Assembly: GCA_030867875.1 (NCBI GenBank)
Contig: JAOWCC010001634.1
Location: 136,048,365 to 136,112,364 of the forward strand
Length of the DNA: 64,000 bases
Direction: 5' to 3'
From: Actinernus sp. WN-2022
Lineage: Eukaryota; Cnidaria; Anthozoa; Actiniaria; Actinernidae
In this document: positions 45,473-57,438 of the stretch, piece by piece
Layout of the letters: the number at the start of each line of letters is the position of its first letter
How positions within the stretch are numbered: the first letter of the stretch is position 1
The notes under the pieces: generated by a model
Database searches by the model: none
Told to the model about the DNA's origin: nothing
What the model saw: only the letters and a program-made list of their open reading frames with translations
Made by a program: the position numbers and the translations under genes

Positions 45473-46048
45473 TTCAATTCGAAGAACCGCATTAGATACA
45501 ATTAGTCTGCTGTTCTTCCGCCTTTGTTGCCATCGAGTTTGTACTACACTCACACCACTCATCTATTGTTGTCCATGTTTTGAGAGTGCATTTTTCTACA
45601 CGCCACTAGCTTTGATAGCCTATTCTTGTACATGCCACTGTGCATATGGAGACTAAATTAGATTACTATTGTAAGATTCTCTTTAGCATTAGTCACGGCA
45701 TATTTTTATGTTTTTATCTTTGTTCTTAATTAGGTTTCTTTCGCCATATTTTTATCACATGTACAGAGTCTGTTGTATCTATTGTTTGTATTGTATTTTA
45801 CACTATAAATATCTTGGATTTTAGTTTTAGTTTAGTTCCAAGTATTTTTAAATTTGTACTAAGCATTGAAAAAGGCCGAAGGCCGAAACGTCTGATATAA
45901 AATTTATGGACCAGTGAGGAGTTCGTCAAGTCACTTCATTTTACTATTTAATCTACTCTTCAAGTATACAAGCGTCTTGTATCTGGTTGGATCCTCCTAG
46001 CTAGCGACATCATCGTTGGAAAGCCAAGTTTGCCTTATTAATTCATAT
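45473..46048 (+). other. 3' region of the Penelope-like element
   Basis: Non-coding. Contains the hammerhead-like motif at 45863-45897. The right boundary is not defined. Confidence 0.5.
45863..45897 (+). ncRNA. Degenerate hammerhead-ribozyme-like motif
   Basis: GGCC-GAA-GGCC forms a helix II hairpin, followed by GAAAC-GTC as in hammerhead cores. The 5' core expected as CTGATGA reads CATTGAAAA, so activity is doubtful. Hammerheads are known in Penelope-like terminal regions, which makes the location right. Confidence 0.4.
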
Positions 46049-46432
46049 ATATATATGTATATATACACCCGTTTTCAAAAACATTGCACTGCAAATATAT
46101 ATATACCTTTTGTATTCTTGCCAAATTTGACAGCTAAAACAATGGAGAACAAAAGGTATATATATAAATCTATTCAAAAACATTGCTTTTGATTTATATA
46201 TATATATACCTTTTGTTCTCCATTGTTTTAGCTGTATATATATATATATAAATCAAAAGCAATGTTTTTATATATATATATATATACACTCGTTTTCAAA
46301 AACATTGCTTTAGATTTATATATATACCTTTCGTTCTCCATTGTTTTAGCTATCAAATTTGACAAGAATACAAAAGGTATATATATATATATTTGCAGTG
46401 CAATGTTTTTGAAAACGAGTGTATGTATATAT
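46049..46432. repeat. Compound AT-rich palindrome
   Basis: CGTTTTCAAAAACATTGCAC plus TGCAAATATATATA near the left is inverted at 46391-46418. Inside lie further inverted copies of ACAATGGAGAACAAAAGG and TCAAAAGCAATG separated by (TA)n. It could fold into nested hairpins. The 69-codon frame over it is an artefact of the repeats. Confidence 0.88.
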
Positions 46433-46437
46433 TGTTG

Positions 46438-46838
46438 TTATGTTATTCGGCTTTTGGTGTTCATTAAGTAATACTTGTTCTCGTGGCGGCATTTTGAAAT
46501 TAGTTCCGATCTTTTGTTGAGGAGGCTGGCTTTGTCGGCTTTAATGATGTGATTTTTTTCCGCTAGACAGAGATTGCATCTTTTGGAAATGTTATTGTAT
46601 GGGCTTGCTGAGGTGATGATTAACCAGTCGATTGCGTAGTTTTTCTTGTTGCTTTGAGTTTTCCAGATGTGTTTTGAGAGCTCAGTGCTGTTGGCGTATT
46701 TTCTGTTTCGGAATGATAGCTTGTGTTGCGTGTGTCGTTGCTTGAATGTACCCTCTGTCAGTCCAATGTAGTTCATTCCTGTTGTGTCTTCATCTGTAGT
46801 ATATGAACATTTAAAAATACCCTAACCGTCAACAACGG
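46438..46838 (-). pseudogene. Penelope-like element GIY-YIG end, second lineage
   Basis: The minus strand reads SYTTDEDTTGMNYIGLTEGT, FKQRHTQHKLSFRN, YAIDWLIITSASPYNN, CNLCLAEKNHIIKADK and SLLNKRSELISKCRH. This is the Penelope-like GIY-YIG region, but clearly a different lineage from 45113-45472. Only this end remains. It stops beside the compound palindrome. Confidence 0.8.
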
Positions 46839-48155
46839 GTGGCTAACTTAGGATGTTTAGAGCTAGCTAGTCACTAATTTTGGGTTTTAGAAATACATCA
46901 CCGCTAATCCAAATCCTTAAAATATAACCCTACATTTAAACATACAACTCGCAACTTCACGACTAGCAATATACCTGTATATACCGCTATCGATTGACGT
47001 TTTGTGAAATTTCACACAAATCAATATATGAGCTTTTAAAAAACTCTATTTTGGTTGAAATTCGAAAGCGTAGAAACCTGGCGTTCGTGAATCTGAAGCC
47101 CCGCCTCTCGAACAATTAGCGAACTCTTGGCCAATCATTTCTCATCACAGTTTAACTACCGTAAATGTTCTAATAGAAACCCAGTGTTCTAATTGTACCC
47201 AGCCTGAAAATAAATCTAAGGAATAGTAACCCAGGGTTATATGTCATCTTTTTCGTTTTGAAGGTATCCGGTAACCTTAATGTGAGCGAATTTGGAAAAT
47301 TATTAGCGGACAAGATTACAAATGTTTGCCCGCTGAACAACAACTGATGAGGTTGCAGCATTCAGAGTCATCTTGCCTGCTGACTGAACTGCCGTATAAT
47401 TAATATAGAGATACTAAATTAAAAGGGTCTCTTGAACAGCTTCGAAATTGATACTTTCAAAAATGTATAGCAATTTTCTGAAATTTTGACAAAGAGCGTA
47501 AAATTAGAGTTCGATGCTATATGGTCTGCGTCACTGCGAAGTCTGCTCCAAAACCGGGGTTATAATTGTGTGACAGTACCTATGCATCAATACAGGAGTT
47601 TCACCCCGACTTCTTGTCATGGGGATATCAACAGGATCTTTATACGGATTTTACAGTTATTATACAAAGAATCGCAGCGAGAGACTTGTTATTTCATAAA
47701 GATTGAACGGAATGCTTGTAAAATCCAAATCGCATAGAATATCTAAATTAGAAGATTCTTGAAATACAATACAATGAACTTTAATGTTTATCAGTAGTAA
47801 TGAATTGGTGTTCTAACACATACAAATCCAACAAACTGGCGATTGGCTAAAGATAGCTACTTATATAGCGAGAAACCAATCTTTTAAAAACAAAATACAA
47901 AAAACCCATCGAATATTTGAAACAGGAGATCTTAAAATACACTACATTCAACTTTAATGTTTATCAGTAGAAACAAAAGATCTTCACTCTGATTGGATAA
48001 ACATTGTGAGTAGCAAAAAGTGCATGTATCTCTCAAAAACGAAACAATGTGCATCCCATTCATCAACATACTAAAAAATGTTCCTGTTAACATTTATATT
48101 AAGATTGAACAACTTAGCTTCCACTAAAACAATTAGACAGCTGTCTCCACAGAGA
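46839..48155. other. No gene seen
   Basis: Non-coding. Two partial repeats share ACTTTAATGTTTATCAGTAG (about 47777 and 47951). Homology to the upstream region of gene copy 1 begins near 48160. Confidence 0.5.
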
Positions 48156-48507
48156 GGAAACTCTAAGACAATCAATGTTTCTTCTAACAGATGGCACTTT
48201 TTGCACACGTGACCATCATGCTTTTGCCATGTGTTGCACACGTGCTAAGTCAGCAGATGTGTCCTCAGTAAGAATCACGTAATCAAGGGACATCATCTGG
48301 TGGGGTTCTCCTACAGGAACATCAGTGTCCCAGTTATCCAGACGTGTTTCTCGGCCTGCTCGAATGACTGTCGATGTAAAGCGTTCCAAATGAAAAGTAC
48401 GACGTGTGAGCTGCTTGATGAGGACAAGAAGTCGAAGCCAGCCAGATTTAGGTCCAATTCAGGATACATGTACTACGATTTGCAGCAGACGATTGTGAGA
48501 CAGGTAA

Positions 48508-48538
<31 letters not shown>
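48508..48538. repeat. 31-G homopolymer at the donor of copy 2
   Basis: GTAA is followed by 31 consecutive G; copy 1 has four at the same place. Confidence 0.9.
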
Positions 48539-48539
<1 letters not shown>

Positions 48540-49241
48540 GTAACAACTCATTATAAAGGTATAAATACGGCGTTAAGTTTTTTTGGAATGGAGCTATCTG
48601 TGTGAGGCCTAAAGGAATTTGTTGGGAACATCTATGAAAAAATTAAAATGTTTTATAAGATGAAGTTTCAATTAGAGATCATTAGATATGCTAGTATTAT
48701 ATTAAAATTCATTAATATTCATTAATATATCAAAGGTGAAGTCGTAGCAGCTAATGGTGAGTCAGATAATTCATCGATTCATAACCTAAATACCCGCAGC
48801 TCCATTTTACCTAATGAGCGCGGATTTAAAATGGCATCACTAAATATTACAAGTTTGACAAAGCATATAGATGAATTGAGAATTATGCTGTCTGACCAAA
48901 TAATTGATATCCTCGCCCTTAATGAAACTAGGCTCGATACTTTAATCCAAAATAGCGATATTCATTTAAACGGTTACAATATAGTACGTAGAGATAGGGA
49001 TCGAAAAGGTGGGGGAGTTGCTTTCTATATTCGCTCAAACATTAATTACATATTGAGATCAGACTTGCACCTGACAGATTTGGAAAATTTGTGTATTGAA
49101 ATCTGCAAACCCAGATCTAAACCTTTCCTGGTATCGACCTGGTATAGACCTCCCAGTTCAAAAATAGATATATTTAATCATTTCGAATTGCTTGTCCAAC
49201 AATTAGATTTGGAGGACAAGGAATTTTATATTCTGGGAGAT

Positions 49242-49563
49242 CTGAATTGCAATTTCGCTACAGATATCAGGGATAACAACACACACACACTCCAAAATAT
49301 TATCGATATTTATAATTTAACTCAAATGATCGCTGAACCAACTCGTATTACTGCAACAACAAATCTTTGATCGATGTAATATTAACAAACCGCCCAGATA
49401 GACTGAATTGCAATTTCGCTACAGATATCAGGGATAACAACACACACACACTCCAAAATATTATCGATATTTATAATTTAACTCAAATGATCGCTGAACC
49501 AACTCGTATTACTGCAACAACAAATCTTTGATCGATGTAATATTAACAAACCGCCCAGATAGA
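49242..49563 (+). repeat. 161-bp tandem duplication in LINE E
   Basis: Sequence from 49242 (CTGAATTGCAATTTCGCTAC) repeats from 49403 with apparent identity through GACTGA. The offset of 161 breaks the frame. Confidence 0.95.
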
Positions 49564-52040
49564 CTGACTCTCTCTGGAGTATCACATTTAAGTATCAGCG
49601 ATCACAGCCTCGTCTATGCATATCGCAAAATAGCAATTAATTCTTCGTCCAAAGGCCCGCATAGCATTTATTATAGAAAATTCAATCATTTCAACTCAAC
49701 CCAATTCCGCAGGGACATTTCCCTTCAACCTTGGCAGTCACTATTGTGTATAACTGATGTCAATGAAATGTGGCGCAAATGGAAAGAGCTTTTTCTTAAT
49801 GTAGCAGATAAGCACGCGCCACTAAGAACAAAACGAGTCCGTGCGGCTAAGTCTCCATGGATTACATCTGAATTGAAAGACTTAATGCGCCGTAGGGACC
49901 GACTGAAAATTAAAGCCATACAGTCTAATAACCTGCGTGATTGGGCTGAGTTCAAATTATCTAGAAACATGGTAAACAACGAAATTAAGAAAGCAAAGGC
50001 TTCCTACTATAAGGAAACATTTCACAATTGTGCTGGTGATTCCCGAAGGACATGGCAGACCATTAACGAGTTAAGCTCGCGCAAAGCGAACAAACTTTCT
50101 AATATAAATTTACTCGAACATGGCGGTGATACACTTAGTAACCCTGCGGAAATAGCAGACGCTTTCAATGAACATTTTACTAATGTCGCCCAAAAGATAA
50201 GCGAAGAGCTACAACCTGCCAGAAATTCCTTCGAAGATTGTTTACCAGAAATCTCTCCAAATTCTGCATTTTCTATAAACGAAGTTGATAGCCTCCATGT
50301 CTTCCAACTGATTTCAAAATTAGACAAGTCTAAGTCAACGGGCCTGGACAATATCCCAGCAAAATTGTTAAAAGAGTGTGCGGATATTGTTTCAGAATCC
50401 CTCTCTTGGTTATTTAACCGATCAATAGCCACTGGTGTTTTTCCAACCGATTTATAAGAAAGGGAAACACATTGACCCTGATAACTATCGTCCCATATCA
50501 GTCATTCCAATCGTCGCTAAAATTTTCGAAAGGCTTGTATATAACCAATTGTTTACTTATATCAATGACAACAAACTCTTATCAAGCAAACAATCCGGTT
50601 TCAGACGTTTACATTCCACTTTGACGGCTTTGCTGGAAGCAACTGATGATTGGGCGCTAAATATCGACCGGGGAAACATAAATGCTGTTGTTTTTCTAGA
50701 CCTCAAAAAGGTCTTTGATACCGTCAATCATAGTATTTTACTGTCTAAACTTGAGTATTACGGTATCAAAGGAAAAGCCCACGATTGGTTTTCATCCTAC
50801 TTAAATCAACGCTCTCAAAAATGTTTTGTCAACGGGTCTTTGTCAGGAACACGCTATCTCAGTCATGGCATTCCTCAAGGAACAATCCTTGGTCCATTGT
50901 TGTTTCTATTATTTATCAATGATCTCCCTCACTGCGTTTTAAACTCTACACCAAGAATGTATGCTGACGATACCAGTCTAACCTTCTCAAGTAATGACAT
51001 TGATGTTTTAAGCAACAACATTGTATCTGATCTAGCATGCGTTCATGAGTGGCTTAGAGCTAACAAGCTAACATTAAATATTAGTAAGACAGAGTTCATG
51101 CTTATTAGTTCTAGACATAAACTACATTCTCTATCACAAACCGTCATATCCTCTATAAATAATATTGCAATCAAGCAAGTCAAAACGGCCAAATCACTAG
51201 GCGTGCATATTGATGAAAACCTGTCGTGGGAAAAACACATTGAAATTACGTCTAAGAAAATTGCCTCCGGCATTGGAGCCATAAAACGTATCAGACCCTT
51301 TGTTCCATTTAAAGTATTACTAAGCGTGTACAATGCATTGGTCCAACCACACTTTGACTATTGTAGTCAAGTTTAAGGGTCTAAGTGACAAACTACAAAA
51401 AACCGTGCTGCCCGTGTTCTTTTAAACGCTTCATATGACTCCAATGCTGAACGATTATTCAAAACGTTGGGCTGGAAGAATCTGAAGACTCAGAGGCTTA
51501 TTCATTTATCGATAATGGTCTTCAAATGTCTAAATAATCTTGCTCCCGAATATCTTTGTTCTAAATTCATAGCACGAAATGAGATTACTAATTATGTTCT
51601 TAGAGATTCTTCCTTCAAACTTGCTGTTCCATATCCACGCACAAATTATTGCAAGCGCAGCTTCAGCTATCGTGGAGCAACCCTATGGAACAGCCTGCCA
51701 AGTGATATACGGGATGAAAAATCTCTAATATCTTTCAAGAATAAAATTAACTGCTACGACTTCACAAATACGCCATTGTAATTAATTTAGATCACACGGC
51801 GCTCATGTAAAACAGGAATTAGTATAATAGGGATTATAGAGTTGTAGAGTAGAATTATAATTCTTTTATATAGTAGTATTTTTAGCATACCAATATTAGT
51901 AGTTTTTTTATAAGTAATATTTTAGTATACCAATATTATTAGTTTCATAATGTTAGTAGTAGTTTATATCACTATAATTAACATAATTTTTATATCTTTT
52001 ACTCCAAATGTTATACCTGATGAGCCACACCGTGTCTAAA

Positions 52041-52070
52041 TAAAGATTGATTGATTGATTGATTGATTGA
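52041..52070 (+). repeat. (TTGA)n tail of LINE E
   Basis: About seven TTGA units directly before the resumption of the SOMP5 intron sequence. Confidence 0.9.
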
Positions 52071-52919
52071 TATGAGTTGTTGAACCTTAGTGTCAATTAT
52101 GTTTTACAGACTTCCCACATGTCCAGTTGCAGCAATGGATGTTGTCGTTCTAAACTGTGCCTAAACGGAGGAACATGTACAGAGTACTGTAACGACCCTA
52201 AAACAAAATTCACCTGCAAATGCAGTGAATCTTGTTCAGGTAAAGCGTGCGAGAAGTGTGTCTATGAATCCTGTATGAAGAAGCTGAAAGAGTCTCGTGC
52301 TATCGGTGAGATGCCAACAGAAGGAGTTTACCAACTCGTGGATAAAGCTGGCAGTGTTTTCCCTGCCTATTGTGCCTTTGATGGGAGTACAAGCTGGACT
52401 CTTATCGAATCTTTCGCCTTCAAAAATAAACTATTGTTCCGGAATAAAGCTTTCGCTGAAAACCATCCCATGAACGAGATGTCACCAAACTGGGAGAGTT
52501 ACAGACTCCCCCTGAAGGCAATGAAGCACGTGAATACCAACTCCACATTGTACAAGGCTGGCTGTAACTATAACCCGATGGAACCAACTTCTACAGCAGC
52601 CCCAGACCAACTCCTAGGGAGAATGGACGCCTATGATATTATGACCTCCGTGTCCACATTGGGAAAATGCGTTAAGTATTTAAACATAAATATCAGAGGA
52701 CACTCATGTCAAAGCTGTACAGCTTCTACCTGGCAAATGGTTGGAAGTTATCATTTCCATATCAACACTCCGACCTGGTTTGGTTGCAGTTTCAAGCCAA
52801 CTGGAGCGGTGGATAGCGAAGACAGCTTTGGTCTATATAACACTGTTAACCCGGCGTCATCATGTACGGCATCAGGAGACTCGACTACACAGTGGTGGAT
52901 GGGAGAAGAAGGACAATAA

Positions 52920-53130
52920 ATGATAGGGTTCGATCCTAAAGGGCACTCCCTCTCAATTATTTTCTTCCAGTGTTTCTAAAAGATAATGTAAAATACAACT
53001 ACATAAATAACAACCTGGGATAGAAGACATACCTTATATTGAACGTTCTAACTGTTTTGGCAAAGGATAGCAAAAAATGAAAGTGGATTACAAAACTACT
53101 GGAATTTCTGCAAATTACTGGAATGGTTCA
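52920..53130 (+). repeat. Duplicated 3' flank of the SOMP5-like gene
   Basis: Matches 1620-1815 with small indels (for example GGGCACTCCCTCTCAA). The homology marks the right edge of the gene duplication and ends where the LTR begins. Confidence 0.85.
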
Positions 53131-53144
53131 TGTACATACTTTTT

Positions 53145-53282
53145 TGTGTTCTACAGAGTCTTTACAGACTTAATATGGTCATGATGAGAACAACTATACA
53201 CGTGTGTACAACTTAACGTCTCGTTTATTCTGCTGTTTCAACCTATGACGTCACTGTTCTCTGACGTCATACAGATACAACA
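53145..53282 (-). mobile_element. 138-bp LTR of a retrotransposon
   Basis: On the minus strand it runs from TGTTGTATCTG to GTAGAACACA (TG...CA), preceded by the purine-rich AGGAAGGAGGAA expected of a polypurine tract. It contains AATAAA and two TGACGTCA palindromes (53246-53253 and 53262-53269). Only one LTR is present. Confidence 0.7.
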
Positions 53283-53339
53283 TTCCTCCTTCCTATTACA
53301 ATAATCAAAAACTTTCTTACAGGATGTGGACACCACTAG

Positions 53340-53640
53340 AAACGAATTATATATAAGTCCAACCTCTTAGGTGCTTTACTCAAACGTCCAGAACGAGTAA
53401 ATGTTACAGGGTGCCCACATGCTGAGGGCTGGTATGCTGAGGGCTGATTACAGGAACTTGACTAAATTCTAAACCAGGAATATCCTTTACCACAGAAGTA
53501 GGGGTCTGATCAGACTTAGGAACTAATTGTTCAACTGGGGTAGGTGTGCCCACTGGTACTGGTCTACATCGCTCACAATGGAGCGACACATCCGGGATAT
53601 TTTTAAGCCAAAAAGCGCCCAATTCAAAATCTCTGGTTTA
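53340..53640 (-). pseudogene. Ty3/Gypsy-type pol C-terminal tail
   Basis: The minus strand ends TFTRSGRLSKAPKRLDLYI shortly before the LTR, after a proline-rich stretch (VPVGTPTPVEQLVPKSDQ). A TRSGR-type basic tail is typical of invertebrate Gypsy pol ends. One frameshift or stop is present, and everything upstream is missing. Confidence 0.6.
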
Positions 53641-54192
53641 TTGCTCACGCAAAATTACAAAGGAATTGCCTAAAAACGCTTCAGTACGGGCCACCTCAGG
53701 CTTCTTATGGAACATATAGTTGCGTTATATCGCTTAGGTATCGTCGGGCTTTTGAAGAAGAGATGTTAACCGACAATTTACGCTACCAATAACAAAAAAC
53801 GGTTATAAATTTCTCTGGTAGAAAATTTGTCCGTGATTGACGGTATTTTAGGGGGATAATGACTGGAGAAAATACGATGATTGGCTTAAAACTCACTTTT
53901 CTCTTTTTTGTTGTTGTTGAATAAATCGCTTAGGTATCGTCGGGAAATGATTCTATAATGCTTAAACGTTCTTCCTGTGAATTTTTAGAAATATCTGATA
54001 AATATTTCTGGTAGCAAATGAAGATTTAAAAAGGGAACCTTGAAAACCTTGAATATTTACTATGGTAATGCTTTTCAAAGTTCCCGGGAGCCCAGAAAGC
54101 TCCGCCTACTTCTCAGCCTTCAAAACCCTCCCCACACAATACCCGACTTAAGTGTTTAATTAACGACTAAAGCTTGTCGGCACAACACAATA
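53641..54192. other. No gene; short direct repeat
   Basis: ATCGCTTAGGTATCGTCGGG occurs at about 53729 and 53925. Otherwise nothing was recognised. Confidence 0.5.
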
Positions 54193-55674
54193 GGGCAAAG
54201 AGACAGAGCGGAAAAACGGAGCGCATGCGCACTAGCCACTTCACTAAAAGTGAATCAAGATGGCCGCCGAGCGGGAGTGAATTGTAGCTCTTTTTCAGGG
54301 ACCTCTCACAGCTCAAAAAATACCACGATTACCTTATTACTTCACACCATGGACTGATATTCTTCAGTGACTTCTCTGAGCCCAAATAACACATAATCCA
54401 GTGCACTAAAAGAACGCTACAATTGCTCGTTCAACTCTGTGTTCGAGAAAAACGAACCATTTCGAAATGTTCATATGCGACTGGAAAAACGCCAAAAACA
54501 AGAAAAATTGTAAATATATAAGGTTTATACTTCGGTAGAGAACTAAGAAGGTAATGGTTTTCAACATATAAAATACCATATTCGAGATTTTCATACCATT
54601 TTTCAAACGAAGCATTTGAAGTTACAGTAGTGACAGACTGTCTACCGCAGTAGAAATCCTGGAACGGCGATCATTACCAAACTCCAAAGACTGTAAGTAA
54701 ATCTACAGAGCTATTATCAGAAAATTATACAATAGTTCACTTGATTTGGTTATTATGGTATTACATCGGCATTTTGACGAATTAGTTGACTAATTTACCA
54801 ATGCAAAGAAACGAATTTTCATTTTGTTTTAAAATGAAGTGTTGTATGTTATAATTGTTCTGTTTTCAGAAAGCCAACAATAAAACATAGTTGTAACCGA
54901 ATGCCTTTGGCAAAATAGTTTTGTGTTCATTTAATTTTGTTTATGTTAGAAGTGGGTGTCACTAATTATGTTGTGTGGGACGTTTGTGCGGTTCTGTATA
55001 TAAAGGGAGGTGCATGGTTGGTGTATGAAATCAAGAGCCTCCATGTGGACTTTCTCACCCAAGCTTTGTGTTTGCTTTAGACGAAACAGTACTTCTTGTT
55101 GTCCCCAAGCACAAGCAAAGTGAAACAAATACATGTGTTGGATAATTGAAAGAGATATATATAGCCTCCATAGCAAACTGCATGCACATGCACTGTTTAT
55201 AATTGTAACATGGTACAACTTAACAGAGGAATTAAGGACTACACATATTTTTAAAATGTTTATGGTTTAATGTTTTTAACATTCAGTAGAATTCTCTACT
55301 ATCTTGCTGAGTTTATATCCAACCAACTGGTGACATAGCACAGGATGCAATAACTTTCTCTCTTTTTTCATTTGCCTAATGGTTACTAATACATAATAAT
55401 ATTTGTACAGGAATCTATAAGCAATTACATATAATAAAATTCATTGTTAATTTCTTTGAAAAACTTGGTAGCTCCCTCTTTCATGAGCCTTTTTTGGAAT
55501 TACACAGAAACTACATTATTAGCATAATTAATGTAGAGGTTCATTAATTTTCAGTGTAGCTGGCTTGGACTTTGAAGTATAGAGCTCTGTGAATATGCCT
55601 TCAGTAATAAATGTATGTTAAAATACAAATATTGTATGTGTAGCTGGCTATACATGTATATACAGCTATTTCAG

Positions 55675-56403
55675 CAAGGGCACCCAACGAGTCCTTTTTG
55701 AAATTCGTTTGAAACCAGTTGTATGCAGCTCATCTAGCCATTTTAAGGCGTCTACTATGTCTTTTGACGTATTCTAGAAAGCTATTAGCTGTTCGGATTT
55801 TCTAGGTGGAAATCGCGTCAACCGAAAATACTATGGCAAAATATTCCCGGCCTACGAATTTGTTAGTAGTCTAGAACAGAAACAAAAATTTTCTAGCCCA
55901 AGTAACTTCATGTTGCAAAGTTTTGTGGAGGTACGAATTTTTTAGGGGGTCTTTTTTCCTTTAGGCAATTCTTTTAGGTGACCTCCATTTGCTAAAGGTT
56001 TATTCTTTCGGATTTTAGATGTCAGAATTTCTTAGGGAATGAAAATGTGTTCTCGAAAACTTAGGTGGCCGCTTCACTAAATGATTGGTGATAATATGTT
56101 TTTTTTTTTCATTCCAACCAATGTTTTTTTCGGATCGTTCTGACTCTATTGATCAGAAGAAAACGTACGAATATTTTAGGGGAAAGCTCTTACTCTATTG
56201 ATCAGACGAATACGCACGAATATTTTAAGGGAAACCTTTTAGTCTCCCTTTTCCTCTATAATTTTCTAGGGATTGAAAACAAATTTTCTAGCCAGTATTT
56301 CAGAAAACAATTTTCTAGGGACATTTTTTTCAAATCCGAAAGTTTTAGGCTAACTTACTCTCCCGAACAGCTTTTTAACCGAAAACTTCGTTGGGTGCCC
56401 TTG
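55675..56403. mobile_element. 729-bp element with CAAGGGCACCCAACGA ends, copy 2
   Basis: Reverse-oriented relative to 2802-3531 and collinear along its whole length. TTTCAG is duplicated at 55669-55674 and 56404-56409. It is nested in the Mutator-like element. Confidence 0.9.
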
Positions 56404-56711
56404 TTTCAGGCTAATATAAGTGCAATGTAGATGCATGCTAGTTCTGGAGCACTGGCTGTAGCCAGGTTATTTTGAAACCCCTGTGTGACCATTTCCTGTA
56501 TGTCCCCATTTTCTGTACACCTCGGTACGTAGTATACTTATTTTATGAAGTGTGTGAACATTAAGTGAAGATTATTTTCAGAAATTATGTGAAGGGCTAA
56601 TCTAAGAAACATGTCAATAATAATAAGTGAACATGTTCTTAACTTGATTTTTTAAATGAAATTTGTATGAATAGATGGTTTGCACTAATCCCCAGAGATT
56701 CAAATGACAAA

Positions 56712-56797
56712 GGGCATGGCGGCCATGTTGGTGTACAGAACAAAAAAGCTAATGAAAAATCTATTGTTAACTGTACACCAACATGGCGGCTATGACG
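56712..56797. repeat. Short palindrome around ACCAACATGGCGGC
   Basis: GCCATGTTGGTGTACAG and CTGTACACCAACATGGC are exact inverses about 45 bp apart. Confidence 0.75.
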
Positions 56798-57438
56798 TCA
56801 CGTGCAAAGGGTCTATTATGTGAAATTATTTTAAAGGTTAACTGTGAATTGCGTCTTTGTTAAGTGCTTACAGTGTATATATTATTTTATGTAAACTTAT
56901 TTAAGAGGTGAATCATGTGTATATGTTTGAATTGCTAATGAAGTACTTAATAAATCATATCAAGGCAGGAAGAGGGTCAGCTTTTTATTGGATAATTTTG
57001 AGGAAGGAGGGGGAAGGGTTAGGTGACCAGTGAATGAATGAGATAGTCCAGTCTGTATAATAAGCACAATTAATTTGGGAAAGGAAAGCAATGAGGGGAA
57101 ATATGTTGGAATGAAGAACATGTTTCTATTTTCCAATGGCTTCCATTTTATAATAATAATAACAACGATCAGACAGTGTGTATCAGTAAAGAAATAATTA
57201 ATTAATAATAGTTCTATTATAATGATATTGATGCTAAGAATCACTGCTTATGATCATGCATGTTCATTTAAAATCAACATTTTTAAACATAAGTTTTAAA
57301 ATGCCAAGTGTGCATTCTGTATTAGGTAGACCCTTTTAAAATGGCTAGGAGGTCTGCTATAACCTAAAGCTCAGGGATGCTCTGATGGTAAACTATTTCT
57401 GAATTTAAGGTTCAGATACAACATACATAAATATGTAA

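Larger units (their letters stand above)
48735..52072 (+). pseudogene. LINE E inserted in the intron of copy 2
   Basis: An open frame from about 48739 enters an AP-type endonuclease (DILALNETRLDT, GGGVAFYIRSNINY, STWYRPPSS, YILGDLNCNF). It stops at 49370 because of a 161-bp tandem duplication plus a frameshift. The next frame (49528-50457) covers SISDHSLVYAYRK and the linker to KSTGLDNIPAKLLKE. The RT (50435-51376) has NYRPISVIP, VVFLDLKKVFDTVNH, GIPQGTILGPLLFLLFIND and YADD. The tail (51467-51781) has LWNSLPSDIRDEKSLISFKN. At least three disruptions are present. The element ends in AATAAAGA and (TTGA)n (52040-52069). CR1/L2-like, 5'-truncated. Confidence 0.9.
48191..52919 (+). pseudogene. 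SOMP5-like gene, copy 2 (exons 48191..48503 and 52110..52919), first exon broken
   Basis: Exon 2 keeps the full 269-codon frame with about 21 substitutions against copy 1 (~92% identity) and all cysteines kept. Exon 1 has a net 29-bp deletion just after the signal peptide, so the normal ATG reaches a TAA after 26 codons (48269-48271). The later frame is open again from 48249 to the donor but has no upstream ATG. The intron spans 48504-52109 and holds LINE E and a G31 tract. The conserved exon 2 suggests the damage is recent or the exon is used with another start. Whether any product is made is unknown. Confidence 0.8.

Noticed and set aside
54406..54615. 69-codon frame repeated at 59650-59901
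   Set aside because: The two are the mirror images of the same inverted-repeat arm; similarity comes from the transposon ends, not protein conservation.
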